Shown piece by piece: positions 1 to 9,000 of a DNA stretch of 64,000 bases. Each line of letters begins with the position of its first letter. Within the stretch, counting starts at the first letter, position 1. Below the pieces are notes generated by a model. That model was not told the DNA's origin, did not search any database, and worked only from the letters and a program-made list of their open reading frames with translations. The DNA comes from Catenovulum maritimum. Its GTDB lineage: Bacteria > Pseudomonadota > Gammaproteobacteria > Enterobacterales > Alteromonadaceae. The stretch is from the NCBI RefSeq assembly GCF_001050375.1, contig NZ_KQ130492.1, forward strand, positions 69,027 through 133,026, read 5' to 3'. Made by a program: the position numbers and the translations under genes.

Positions 1-366
1 TCTAAAACTGAAACTAAGAAAGTTAACGAAATTCAAGCTGACGAAGAAATTATCGATTACGGTCCAGAATCAGCAGCTAAAGCGGCTGAAATTATCAAGT
101 CGGCTAAAACGATTATTTGGAATGGCCCTTGTGGTGTTTTCGAATTTGATGCTTTCTCTAAAGGTACAGAAACAGTTGCACGTGCAATTGCTGAAAGTGA
201 AGCTTTCTCAATTGCTGGTGGCGGTGATACATTAGCAGCAATCGATAAGTTTGATCTAGCTAACGACATCTCTTATATCTCAACAGGTGGCGGTGCATTC
301 CTTGAGTTTGTTGAAGGTAAAGAGTTACCTGCAGTTAAGATTTTAGAAGAAAGAGCAAAAGCTTAA
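1..366 (+). CDS. pgk: Phosphoglycerate kinase, C-terminal part (5' end outside window)
   Basis: This is the last 121 codons of a gene that begins before the window, read in frame 1 and ending with TAA at 364-366. Phosphoglycerate kinase transfers phosphate from 1,3-bisphosphoglycerate to ADP in glycolysis, in the cytoplasm. The family's C-terminal nucleotide-domain signatures are visible in order: NGPCGVFEF, then [10 protein letters not shown], then [11 protein letters not shown] and [11 protein letters not shown] at the end. A strong hairpin terminator follows within 25 bp, so pgk ends its transcript here. In many gammaproteobacteria fbaA follows pgk; here the next gene is adk. Identification is secure although only about a third of the protein is seen. 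Confidence 0.95.
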   Translation, partial: SKTETKKVNEIQADEEIIDYGPESAAKAAEIIKSAKTIIWNGPCGVFEFDAFSKGTETVARAIAESEAFSIAGGGDTLAAIDKFDLANDISYISTGGGAFLEFVEGKELPAVKILEERAKA

Positions 367-389
367 TTTCTCTCTATTTTTTGACTTTT

Positions 390-420
390 AAAAGCCACTT
401 TCGAGTGGCTTTTTTGTTTT
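390..420 (+). terminator. Rho-independent terminator of pgk
   Basis: A 10-bp perfect stem (390-399 with 404-413) closes on a stable TTCG tetraloop and runs into a T-rich tract to 420. Confidence 0.92.
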
Positions 421-460
421 TAGTCTTGGTAGATTGTAAACTATTTATCGCGAAAATTAG

Positions 461-1186
<726 letters not shown>

Positions 1187-1210
1187 TTCTTAGTTTAATT
1201 TCGAGAATTT

Positions 1211-1246
1211 AAAAACCCCGTTTAGGTTAACCTAAACGGGGTTTTT
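1211..1246. terminator. Bidirectional terminator between adk and the convergent lipoprotein gene
   Basis: An 18-bp perfect inverted repeat (1211-1228 with 1229-1246) with a GC-rich core has A-tracts on the left and T-tracts on the right. It can therefore stop transcription from both sides. It lies between the adk stop and the stop of the convergent gene at 1269. Confidence 0.92.
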
Positions 1247-1268
1247 TATTACATGGGATTAGAAACTA

Positions 1269-3335
1269 CTAATACGGACCATTGGTGACACTAGGATCGT
1301 CCCAAGTCGCATGCCAAAATTGATTACCGTGTAGGTAGAAGATACTATCTAACGACAGGCTATCGTCTTTATGTAGTATGGCTCTGTCTTCGTAGCTGCC
1401 GATATAAGCATTGCCATCTAATGCTGGCTGCACACTGGATTTATGGTTTAGTGCTGTACTCGAATCCTGTGTCTTAACTTCGAATAAAGCGAGTTCTGTC
1501 GTTTCACGCCAAACACCAGTGTCAGCAGTCTGAGTGACCCCCCAGGTTTGTATCGGTAGGGCAAACCTGTGCTCATCATCTGATATTTTTAGGTAAGTTA
1601 AAGCATGGTAATTGTATTCGGCAGGGGTGTAACCATTGGGGAATATTTTTTTACCAATTTCTGTTGGGTTTTGTGGATCACTGACGTCAAACAATACAAC
1701 TTTGGCACCTTCTTGCGTTGGTGGTGCTATGCTAATGTTGTCAGGAGTTGGTTCCCTTAAAAATCGGTTTTGATCAATTTCTTGGCCAATTGCGAAAATG
1801 AGCTTGTCAGAAATTGGGTGCAAGTAAGATGAAAACCCTGGGATTTCTAATTCACCAACAATTTTGGGTGCAGTTTCGTCTGATAAGTCGATAACATAAA
1901 GCGGGTCTATTCGCTCAAAAGTCACTATATAGGCTTTATCACCATAGTAACGTACCGCATAAATATCTTCATTTGGTTTACCGATAGGGTCGGTTTCAGT
2001 TTCATTTGGTAAGTTAGCGATTAAGTCTAAGTTTTTAGTTGCTGTATTGGCTTTCAGTATGTGTAGTTTGTGCTCTAGTCTGTCATTTTCGTTGTTGTTT
2101 CTCAGGCTGGTGACAACCCGTAAATAGCCATTGTATTCGCTAAATCTAAGGTTGGTTTGGTTCCAACCAAAGTGTCCTGTTAGCTCAGTTGATGCGATAT
2201 AGTCTATGTCTTGGCTGCTTACATTAAATTGATGGATAAAAGATTTTTGGTTGTAATCACTACCATACATATAGATTGAGCTGTCAGAGGCGTATATGCC
2301 CTGTATATGGCTATTAACGCAGACAGAGTTAACTTCAGCTGGGTTGTCTAAATTAATGCTTGTTAGTGTGACTATTGCGTCATATCCGTCTTTGTCACTG
2401 GCATCAGCCGGCAAGTAACAATTATCACTTGAAACTAAGAGTTTGGTTTCGCCGTCTTGGTTGGTATAACTTGGCATTAAGTCAGATTCTTGCAGGCTAA
2501 GGACTTTTTTGTAATTTTCGAGTTCTTCATCTTGAGTTTGAGCAAAAACTAAATTATCCACATTTGGACTAAAGCTGCTGATGATAAAGAGCTTATTATC
2601 AATTCTTCGGCTAGAAATCATATAGCCTTCAATTTCATAGCTAACTTGGCTGCTTGGTATACTAGGGGTTGTGACATCAAAAAGTGAGAAATTAAACCTT
2701 TGTTGTTGACGACGCCAAACATCAATTGCTAAATCTATATACTGATAGTAGTTATATTGTTCAGACAGGACACTAAGCTTGTTATCTGCAAGGTATAGTC
2801 CTTTTATGCTCGAATTTGTCTCTGAACTACCAAGCTCGATTTTAGAGAGTTCTGTTAGGCTTTTATCTGCTTCTCTTTGCATTACTCGAATGTGCGAATT
2901 AGCGACTGTTTGATTTTCTGTTGCTGGGTTTAAATCATCAGAAAATACAAAATTAGAATACCGATTAGCAGCAATATAAAATATATTACCATCGTATTTT
3001 ACTCTGTCGGCTTCATCTACCCCTGCTTCTTGAGTAATGGTTTGTGAAAAACCGCCGCTGGCGTTGTCTGATGCTGCGTCTGCTACCATTTCTGGCGCAT
3101 AGTTTTTGTAATATTGAGATGAAGCGTTTATGTAAACCCCATTTTTTAGGTAGGTTAAAAACTCATTGTTGTTGCTGGGTCTCAGCGCTGTAAATGACAG
3201 TTCGCTAGGGTTTAAGTCTGGTACCTTGGTAATTTGAGTTTCAGTGTCGTCAACCGACACTGATGAGCCGTTACAAGCGGTTAAGCCTATTAAGCTGGTG
3301 TAGCCCAATAGCGTTATTAAGGGTATTAATTTCAT
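1269..3335 (-). CDS. Secreted beta-propeller domain lipoprotein
   Basis: This 688-residue protein starts with a lipoprotein signal peptide: a hydrophobic stretch then lipobox LTAC with Cys21. Asn at +2 suggests outer-membrane sorting. The body carries the signature of the Beta_propel family (PF09826-like), GVDEADRVKYDG near residue 106, then blade-like segments such as DKAYIVTFERIDPLYVIDLSD and VVLFDVSDPQNPTEIG. The biochemical role of the family is not established; its members are predicted secreted or envelope proteins. The start ATG at 3335 has an AAGGAA ribosome-binding site on the minus strand. It is divergent from the MipA operon, sharing a 164-bp promoter region, so co-regulation is possible but unproven. 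Family assignment is fairly secure; function is unknown. Confidence 0.8.
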   Translation of the reverse strand: MKLIPLITLLGYTSLIGLTACNGSSVSVDDTETQITKVPDLNPSELSFTALRPSNNNEFLTYLKNGVYINASSQYYKNYAPEMVADAASDNASGGFSQTITQEAGVDEADRVKYDGNIFYIAANRYSNFVFSDDLNPATENQTVANSHIRVMQREADKSLTELSKIELGSSETNSSIKGLYLADNKLSVLSEQYNYYQYIDLAIDVWRRQQQRFNFSLFDVTTPSIPSSQVSYEIEGYMISSRRIDNKLFIISSFSPNVDNLVFAQTQDEELENYKKVLSLQESDLMPSYTNQDGETKLLVSSDNCYLPADASDKDGYDAIVTLTSINLDNPAEVNSVCVNSHIQGIYASDSSIYMYGSDYNQKSFIHQFNVSSQDIDYIASTELTGHFGWNQTNLRFSEYNGYLRVVTSLRNNNENDRLEHKLHILKANTATKNLDLIANLPNETETDPIGKPNEDIYAVRYYGDKAYIVTFERIDPLYVIDLSDETAPKIVGELEIPGFSSYLHPISDKLIFAIGQEIDQNRFLREPTPDNISIAPPTQEGAKVVLFDVSDPQNPTEIGKKIFPNGYTPAEYNYHALTYLKISDDEHRFALPIQTWGVTQTADTGVWRETTELALFEVKTQDSSTALNHKSSVQPALDGNAYIGSYEDRAILHKDDSLSLDSIFYLHGNQFWHATWDDPSVTNGPY

Positions 3336-3403
3336 GCCTCTATTCCTTGAATATTGAAAAATGGTAAGTTAAATATAGTGTAGGCTTAGGCATTTTCAGT
3401 TGC

Positions 3404-3482
3404 CAAGTGCAACCAAATGTTATCAAGTGTTACCGAAGACTATGATTGATGATTTAAAGTGCTAAATTTAGCATAGTATAAT
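3404..3482 (+). promoter_or_regulatory. Candidate response-regulator repeats and promoter of the MipA operon
   Basis: Three adjacent 10-bp direct repeats, CAAGTGCAAC (3404), CAAATGTTAT (3414) and CAAGTGTTAC (3424), follow the one-turn spacing typical of OmpR-family binding sites. A perfect TATAAT -10 box lies at 3477-3482 with only a poor -35 (TTAAAG, 3454-3459), as expected for an activator-dependent promoter. The operon it would serve encodes an OmpR-family regulator, so autoregulation is inferred. Confidence 0.55.
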
Positions 3483-3499
3483 TTTACGTTGGAATTGTT

Positions 3500-4462
3500 G
3501 TGAAGCTTAAATGCCTATTACCATTATTGTTTGTTTTTGCGCCATATTCTCTAGCGAGTGAGGCTGAGGTGGCGGCTGATCAAAGCTTGGTTAAGTTAAA
3601 TACTTGGCATATCTCAGTTGCTATGGGTTATGGAGTGAAAACCAATCCCCTACATTCAGGTGATAATTTTCCACTCATCCTTGTTCCTAGCGTAAAATAT
3701 TATGGTGAACAAATTTACTTTGATAATGGTGATCTGGGTTACACTTTTAATGAAACAGAATCATATAACCTCAGTTTAGTTGCTAAGTTAAATAGAGAGT
3801 TTGCCCATTTTGTCGATTGGCATCCAACCAATATCTTAGGATCTGTCTCTTTTAGCTCTGGTCATTCATTAAGTGTTTCATCTGATAACCTAGATCAAAC
3901 CATATCTGAATTAGAAAAAATTGCGGGTGAAGGCGATTTTGTCACAAACCCAGGCAATGGTGATCCAATAGATGCACCAGCAGACAGTAAAAATTATAAA
4001 TTAAGTTTCGCTGAACTGTCTAAACGCCAATGGTCAATTGATTTAGGGTTACAAGCTAATTGGTATTTTGCGCAGCAAAGTCAATTAAGTTTAGGTATTT
4101 ATACTGATGTGTTTAACCGTCATGGCGGACAAAATATAAACTTAAATTTGAGCCATTATAGCTATTATTTCAATCGTTGGAAGGTGAGGTACAAGTTAGG
4201 GATAGAATGGCTCAGCTCTGATTTAGTTAATTATTATTATGGTGTTAGCGCGGCAGACAAAGTGCACTCAGATTATTATTATCAAGCTAAATCGGCTGTT
4301 TTACCTTATGTTTCGATTAGTCCTAGTTACCCAATTTCGTCTTCATGGCAAATACTAGGCTCTTTTAGTTATCAAAAGCTAGATGAGTCGATTAAATCCA
4401 GTCCAATTGTAATCAAAGACAATAGAATGACTCTCTTCGCTGGGGTTAATTATGTTTTTTAG
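3500..4462 (+). CDS. MipA/OmpV family outer-membrane protein
   Basis: The 320-residue protein has an N-terminal signal peptide (hydrophobic core to about residue 19, probable cleavage near SLAS). It then shows alternating aromatic/polar strands ending in an aromatic residue (NYVF), as in outer-membrane beta-barrels. The early region (HISVAMGYGVKTNPL, then LILVPSVKYYGEQIYFD) matches the MipA/OmpV family, named for MltA-interacting protein MipA and Vibrio OmpV. Start is GTG at 3500 with a weak GGA upstream; there is no better in-frame start. It is the first gene of a four-gene operon with a DUF3019 protein and a two-component system, overlapping the next gene by 11 bp. A role in envelope structure or small-molecule passage is inference. 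Confidence 0.82.
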   Translation: MKLKCLLPLLFVFAPYSLASEAEVAADQSLVKLNTWHISVAMGYGVKTNPLHSGDNFPLILVPSVKYYGEQIYFDNGDLGYTFNETESYNLSLVAKLNREFAHFVDWHPTNILGSVSFSSGHSLSVSSDNLDQTISELEKIAGEGDFVTNPGNGDPIDAPADSKNYKLSFAELSKRQWSIDLGLQANWYFAQQSQLSLGIYTDVFNRHGGQNINLNLSHYSYYFNRWKVRYKLGIEWLSSDLVNYYYGVSAADKVHSDYYYQAKSAVLPYVSISPSYPISSSWQILGSFSYQKLDESIKSSPIVIKDNRMTLFAGVNYVF

Positions 4463-4856
4463 CTTTGGTCGGCATTTAGTAATGCTCCTGGCGTTAATTT
4501 GCATAACGACTAGCCTTTTTAGTCATGCTTATACTTCAATTCAAGCTGAATTTTATGTTAAGCCGATTACTTGTGTGGTTTTAAAGCAGGGAGACAAGTG
4601 TCGTTTGTTAGCTGAATTTAGTTGGCGTTTACCAGATGCCAAAGCTGTGTGTATTTGGCAAGATGATACCAAGTTAAATTGCTGGAGAGCAAGAATGCAA
4701 GCGGTTGAACGTATAATGCTAGAGTTAAATCAAACCAGTCGATTTTATTTACGGACAGAATCTGAACAAGTGATTGCAAAACAAGAGATTCAACTTAATA
4801 CCCTACAAGCCAAGCAGTACAGACGCAGATTACATTCGGATTGGAGTTTATTCTAG
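4452..4856 (+). CDS. DUF3019 family periplasmic protein
   Basis: This 134-residue protein has a signal peptide (hydrophobic to about residue 26, ending SHA-YT). The mature part is small, with four cysteines in the pattern ITCVVLKQGDKC ... AVCIWQDDTKLNCW, which could form two disulfides in the periplasm. The pattern matches DUF3019, a family of unknown function that often accompanies MipA/OmpV proteins and two-component genes in alteromonads. The start overlaps the end of the MipA gene by 11 bp, implying translational coupling. The response-regulator start follows its stop by one base. A periplasmic sensing or accessory role for the adjacent kinase is a guess from context. Confidence 0.75.
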   Translation: MFFSFGRHLVMLLALICITTSLFSHAYTSIQAEFYVKPITCVVLKQGDKCRLLAEFSWRLPDAKAVCIWQDDTKLNCWRARMQAVERIMLELNQTSRFYLRTESEQVIAKQEIQLNTLQAKQYRRRLHSDWSLF

Positions 4857-4857
4857 T

Positions 4858-5556
4858 ATGTTACATATTGCTTTAGTCGAAGATGATCAAAGGCTTGCAC
4901 AGTTAATTAGTCAATTTTTACGCCAAAATCAATTTAAAGTGACAGTGATTGACAGAGGGGATCAAGCGATTGAATTTATTCTGGGCCAAAAACCCGATTT
5001 AGTGATACTAGATATAAACTTACCTTACCTTGATGGCTTTACGATTTGCCGCTCAATTCGTAATGTTTTTGCCAGCCCCATTTTATTTTTAACCGCTAAA
5101 GACAGTGATTTTGATCATGTTTCTGGATTAGAAATGGGCGCGGATGACTACATTATCAAACCGATTGAACCACATGTTTTATTAGCGCGGATTCATAATG
5201 CGTTAAGGCGAGGTCAGCCAAAAATAGAGTCTCAGTCCAACAATCACAAGCTACAATTTGGTAAATTGAGTATAGAAAAACATTCCCGTATTGTGACTTA
5301 TGATGGACAAGACATCGAGTTGACTAGCCATGAATTTGAGTTGCTCTGGTTACTCGCCAGTCACGCTGGTGAGGTGCAAAGCCGTGACTACATACATAAA
5401 CAAATGATAGGGCGAGAATATGATGGCTTAGATCGTAGTGTTGATGTTCGCGTCTCTAGGTTAAGGAAAAAACTATTTGACGACATTAATAAGCCCTACC
5501 GATTTGTGACGGTTTGGGGGAAAGGGTATGTATTTAGTGCAACTGCTTGGGATTAA
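4858..5556 (+). CDS. OmpR/RstA-type response regulator
   Basis: With start ATG 4858 the protein is 232 residues. The reading frame extends 28 codons upstream, but that part lies inside the DUF3019 gene, and a GGAG site at 4843-4846 fits the internal ATG. The receiver domain (about 1-115) has the acidic pair at E8-D9-D10, phospho-acceptor D52 (LVILDINLP), T79 and K101 (IIKP). The C-terminal winged-helix DNA-binding domain (about 135-230) contains ELTSHEFELLWLLASH and RSVDVRVSRLRKKL. It presumably receives phosphate from the kinase encoded immediately downstream and controls this operon through the repeats at 3404-3433. The family is certain; the signal and the regulon are unknown. Confidence 0.9.
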   Translation: MLHIALVEDDQRLAQLISQFLRQNQFKVTVIDRGDQAIEFILGQKPDLVILDINLPYLDGFTICRSIRNVFASPILFLTAKDSDFDHVSGLEMGADDYIIKPIEPHVLLARIHNALRRGQPKIESQSNNHKLQFGKLSIEKHSRIVTYDGQDIELTSHEFELLWLLASHAGEVQSRDYIHKQMIGREYDGLDRSVDVRVSRLRKKLFDDINKPYRFVTVWGKGYVFSATAWD

Positions 5557-5558
5557 AT

Positions 5559-6824
5559 TTGACTCGGTTATTTATTAGTTTATATCTGTTGATTATAGCT
5601 GGACTGCTGAGTATTGGCTGGCTTGGTGAACAAGTTTGGCAGGCTTATCAACCCAAACAGGATAATAGATTAGCTTTAATCAAAGGCTACACGGCTTTAT
5701 TACCAGATTTATTACAGCATGCGATTGTACAAGGTAATGACGAAGCGCTGACTGATAAACTTCTAGAAATAGAAACTAAACTTCAAATACAGCTACAAGT
5801 GATAGCCAATGACAAGATTCAACTCAATTTCCCTGATCATCAAGAAGCTATCATTAGTTATACAGACGATAATCAAATGATGATTTATCAAAGCTGGCCT
5901 GCACATCATTCATTAATCCAACTTGGCCCAATTAAGTTAGAGCAAGATAAAAGTCACTTAAAATCTGCGTTTCAAGTGTTTAGTTATTTGTTGCTCGCGT
6001 TTTTCATTGCAGCTTGGACTTGGCCGCTATGGCGCGATTTAAGAAAACTGCAATCCTCTGCCCAATATTTTTCACAGGGTGAATTTGATTATAAAAACGA
6101 TATTCACCAACAATCTGTGATTAAACCCATTTCAAATAGTTTTGAAGCTATGGCTGCGCAAATTAAGAGTTTATTAGCAGAGCAAAAATTATTGGTTAAT
6201 TCAGTAAGTCATGATTTAAGAACACCTATCTCAAGATTAAAGTTTGGCCTAGCTTTATTACCTGAATCTAGCCAAGCAGCTTTACCTGAAATTAAGCAAG
6301 ATATTAGCGACTTAGAAAACTTGATTGATGAATTACTAAGTTATGCTCGATTAGAACAAGATTCTAAACAACTCAATTTAGAAATGGTAAATGTATCTGA
6401 ATTATTACTGAATCAAGTTGAAAAACTAACCAAAACGACAGCACTAAAATTAAATACTGATCAGGTTAAGGAATCTAATTGGTTATGTGATGGCCACTTA
6501 ATTGAACGTGTTATTCAAAATTTACTGACTAATGCAATACGTTTTGCTCGCGAACAAGTACAGTTAAGTGTCTCATCTAACAAGGCGTACTTAGTTATCG
6601 TGATTGAAGACGATGGTATTGGCGTTGAATCTAAAGACTATCAAACTGTATTTAAAGCTTTTTCAAGGTTAGATAACAATCATAAAAAATCGAGTGGATT
6701 TGGTTTAGGCTTAGCTATAGTCGAAAAAATCTGTGTGTGGCATCAAGGTTACTGCGAGCTGGCTAAATCCGATTTAGGCGGCGCTAAATTTAGTGTTTAT
6801 ATCCCTAAACAATCCATTAATTAA
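5559..6824 (+). CDS. Membrane sensor histidine kinase (RstB-like)
   Basis: The inner-membrane kinase has TM1 at about residues 2-20, a periplasmic segment of roughly 110 residues and TM2 at about 138-158. A HAMP linker follows, then the H-box SVSHDLRTPISRLKF (His218 from this start), N-box NLLTNAIRFA, G1 EDDGIGV and G2 SGFGLGLAIVEKI. It is thus a complete HisKA-HATPase kinase partnering the upstream response regulator. The start is uncertain. TTG at 5559 has a GGGA ribosome-binding site 7 bases upstream and begins just after the regulator's stop; an in-frame TTG at 5547 would overlap the regulator and has no such site. No ATG is available. The sensed signal is unknown. Confidence 0.88.
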   Translation: MTRLFISLYLLIIAGLLSIGWLGEQVWQAYQPKQDNRLALIKGYTALLPDLLQHAIVQGNDEALTDKLLEIETKLQIQLQVIANDKIQLNFPDHQEAIISYTDDNQMMIYQSWPAHHSLIQLGPIKLEQDKSHLKSAFQVFSYLLLAFFIAAWTWPLWRDLRKLQSSAQYFSQGEFDYKNDIHQQSVIKPISNSFEAMAAQIKSLLAEQKLLVNSVSHDLRTPISRLKFGLALLPESSQAALPEIKQDISDLENLIDELLSYARLEQDSKQLNLEMVNVSELLLNQVEKLTKTTALKLNTDQVKESNWLCDGHLIERVIQNLLTNAIRFAREQVQLSVSSNKAYLVIVIEDDGIGVESKDYQTVFKAFSRLDNNHKKSSGFGLGLAIVEKICVWHQGYCELAKSDLGGAKFSVYIPKQSIN

Positions 6825-6859
6825 GCCATAGACTTGATTTGCTCACCAAATAAGTTAAC

Positions 6860-6877
6860 TTGGCACACCATCTGCAT
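6860..6877 (+). promoter_or_regulatory. Sigma-54 promoter of the fliE operon
   Basis: The sequence TTGGCACACCATCTGCAT has the -24 GG and -12 GC elements at exactly the sigma-54 spacing (TGGCAC at 6861, TGC at 6873). It lies about 50 bp before the fliE start. Polar flagellar fliE operons are typically RpoN/FlrC dependent, which fits. Confidence 0.85.
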
Positions 6878-6928
6878 TAACCAAACTAAATTGACATAAG
6901 TTCAATATTTTGACGTTTGGAGACTGTG

Positions 6929-7267
6929 ATGAAAATTGGTGCTGATAATCTATATGCTGAAATGCAAAGTATGGCTTTAAAAGCCAACCAAACTATTCGT
7001 CCAGAAATCTCAGTTGAAAGTACGCAAGCCGTCAACCCAAGTACTAATCAGTTTGGCGATTTATTGAGCCGTGCAATCAATAATGTTAATGATCTTGGCC
7101 ATAGTGCAAAAGAAATCACCAATAGATTCGAACTAGGCGATACTAATGTTTCATTGGCTGATGTTATGATAGCGAAAGAAAAATCGAGCTTAGCATTTGA
7201 AGCGACTGTTCAAGTACGCAATAAAGTACTTGAAGCTTATGAAAAAATTATGCAAATGCCTGTTTAA
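6929..7267 (+). CDS. fliE: Flagellar hook-basal body adaptor FliE
   Basis: FliE forms the junction between the MS ring and the rod and is one of the first proteins exported through the flagellar gate. The product is 112 residues from ATG 6929, which has GGAG at 6919-6922; an upstream in-frame TTG at 6917 overlaps that ribosome-binding site and is rejected. The C-terminal half (FGDLLSRAINNVNDL, then GDTNVSLADVMIAKEKSSL and FEATVQVRNKVLEAYEKIMQM) is the conserved FliE region, and the length is normal. It is the first gene of a long operon directly behind a sigma-54 promoter and 20 bp before fliF. Confidence 0.95.
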   Translation: MKIGADNLYAEMQSMALKANQTIRPEISVESTQAVNPSTNQFGDLLSRAINNVNDLGHSAKEITNRFELGDTNVSLADVMIAKEKSSLAFEATVQVRNKVLEAYEKIMQMPV

Positions 7268-7287
7268 TTAGGTTGGAGTAATATTAA

Positions 7288-9000
7288 GTGGCAGAACAAG
7301 CAGCAACAACAGATATCGCGGTAAATGATGGACCTTACGAGGGCTCAGAAGCATTGCCGGAAGAGCAAAAATCTGGCTTTTTAAGTTCATTTACTGGCGT
7401 CGATATGTTACGCCAAGTTACCCTTATTTTAGCCTTAGCCATTTGTTTAGCCATTGCCATTTTCATTATCGTTTGGGCCCGAGAACCTGACATGCGTCCA
7501 TTAGGTAAAATGGAAATGCAGGAGCTCATCGAAACCTTAGACTTCCTAGACACACAAAAAATTGAATATCGTTTAGATGGCGATGTTATCTATGTTATCG
7601 AAGATGAATTCCAAGATATAAAATTGCAAATGGCTCGTTCTGGTATGAGCAGTGAGCCAGCAACAGGTGCTGATATTTTATTGACAGATATGGGATTCGG
7701 TGTCAGTCAAAGGGTTGAAACTGAAAGATTAAAATACAGCCGTGAGCAAAGCTTAGCTAGAACAATTGAAGAGTTGCACACGATTCAACGTGCTAAAGTT
7801 TTACTCGCTATTCCAAAAGAAAATGTATTTGCCCGCCACGAGAAAAAGCCAAGCGCGACTGTTGTTTTGACAATGAAACGCGGCAAAATGTTATCAGCAG
7901 AAGAAGTTGATTCTGTTGTTGATATGGTGTCTTCAGCTGTACAGGGAATGGAGCCAACTAGAGTCACAGTGACAGACCAGAATGGTCGTCTATTAAACTC
8001 GGGCTCGCAAAATGATTTATCTGCTAGATCGCGTAAAGAATATGAAATAGAACAGCAAAGAGAAGCTGAATATATAGAAAAAATTGACTCTATTTTAATT
8101 CCAGTTATTGGTTTAGGTAACTACACTGCACAAGTTGATGTGACTATGGATTTCACTTCGACAGAACAAACTCAAAAACGCTATAACCCTGATTTACCCG
8201 CTGTTCGTAGTGAAATGACGTTGGAAACTAATTCGTTAGGCAATGGAGCTATGGGCATTCCGGGCGCTTTAAGTAATCAACCACCGGTCGAATCTGATAT
8301 CCCAGCAATTGCGAAAGCAGGCTCATCAGCAGGCGCATCACCTAGTAAAAGTCACAGAGAAGCCACTAGAAATTACGAATTAGACACTACCATTAGCCAT
8401 ACGCGCCAGCAGTCTGGCGTTATTCGTCGCTTAAGTGTTTCGGTAGCTGTTGATTACATTGGAAAATTAAATGACAACAATGGTGAGATGGAATTTGAAC
8501 CAAGAGGTGCGGCTGAATTAACCAATATTCGTCGTTTATTACAAGGTGGGATAGGTTTTGATATTCAACGCGGTGATACCTTAGAAGTTGTTACTATTCC
8601 TTTTGCTAAACCAGATTTGGGTGATTTAGAGAAAACACCATTTTGGAAAGAACCTTTATTCTTTAAAATGGTTAAGCTAGCCTTAGGCGCAATCATTATA
8701 ATCGCTTTAATCTTTGCTGTTGTACGTCCAATGCTACGTAAACTTATCTACCCAGAAGATGTCACTGATGAATTTGATGATGCTTCTATATCATCAGGTG
8801 TTGATTTAGGTGACGAAACCATTAGCATGTTATCTACTGATTTTGATGAGAGTGCTGTAGGCTTTAATACAGATGGTACTTTAATGTTACCTGACTTACA
8901 TCAAGATGAAGATGTATTAAAAGCAGTTCGTGCACTAGTTGCTAACGAACCTGTATTATCCTCACAAGTTGTAAAAGCGTGGTTAAGCGAAGATGCCTGA
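7288..9000 (+). CDS. fliF: Flagellar MS-ring protein FliF
   Basis: The 570-residue inner-membrane protein builds the MS ring on which the rotor and export gate assemble. TM1 lies at about residues 39-64 and TM2 at about 460-482, flanking the periplasmic ring-building motifs (YscJ/FliF domain, for example SREQSLARTIEELHTIQRAKV). The cytoplasmic C-terminus (about 483-570), acidic and ending in ANEPVLSSQVVKAWL, is the FliG-binding tail. Start is GTG 7288 with TTGGAG at 7273-7278. The last 8 bases overlap fliG, indicating coupled translation of two proteins that bind one-to-one in the rotor. Confidence 0.96.
   Translation: MAEQAATTDIAVNDGPYEGSEALPEEQKSGFLSSFTGVDMLRQVTLILALAICLAIAIFIIVWAREPDMRPLGKMEMQELIETLDFLDTQKIEYRLDGDVIYVIEDEFQDIKLQMARSGMSSEPATGADILLTDMGFGVSQRVETERLKYSREQSLARTIEELHTIQRAKVLLAIPKENVFARHEKKPSATVVLTMKRGKMLSAEEVDSVVDMVSSAVQGMEPTRVTVTDQNGRLLNSGSQNDLSARSRKEYEIEQQREAEYIEKIDSILIPVIGLGNYTAQVDVTMDFTSTEQTQKRYNPDLPAVRSEMTLETNSLGNGAMGIPGALSNQPPVESDIPAIAKAGSSAGASPSKSHREATRNYELDTTISHTRQQSGVIRRLSVSVAVDYIGKLNDNNGEMEFEPRGAAELTNIRRLLQGGIGFDIQRGDTLEVVTIPFAKPDLGDLEKTPFWKEPLFFKMVKLALGAIIIIALIFAVVRPMLRKLIYPEDVTDEFDDASISSGVDLGDETISMLSTDFDESAVGFNTDGTLMLPDLHQDEDVLKAVRALVANEPVLSSQVVKAWLSEDA

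Noticed and set aside
4774..4857. 28-codon N-terminal extension of the response regulator
   Set aside because: Lies inside the DUF3019 gene; the family start and a GGAG site fit ATG 4858.
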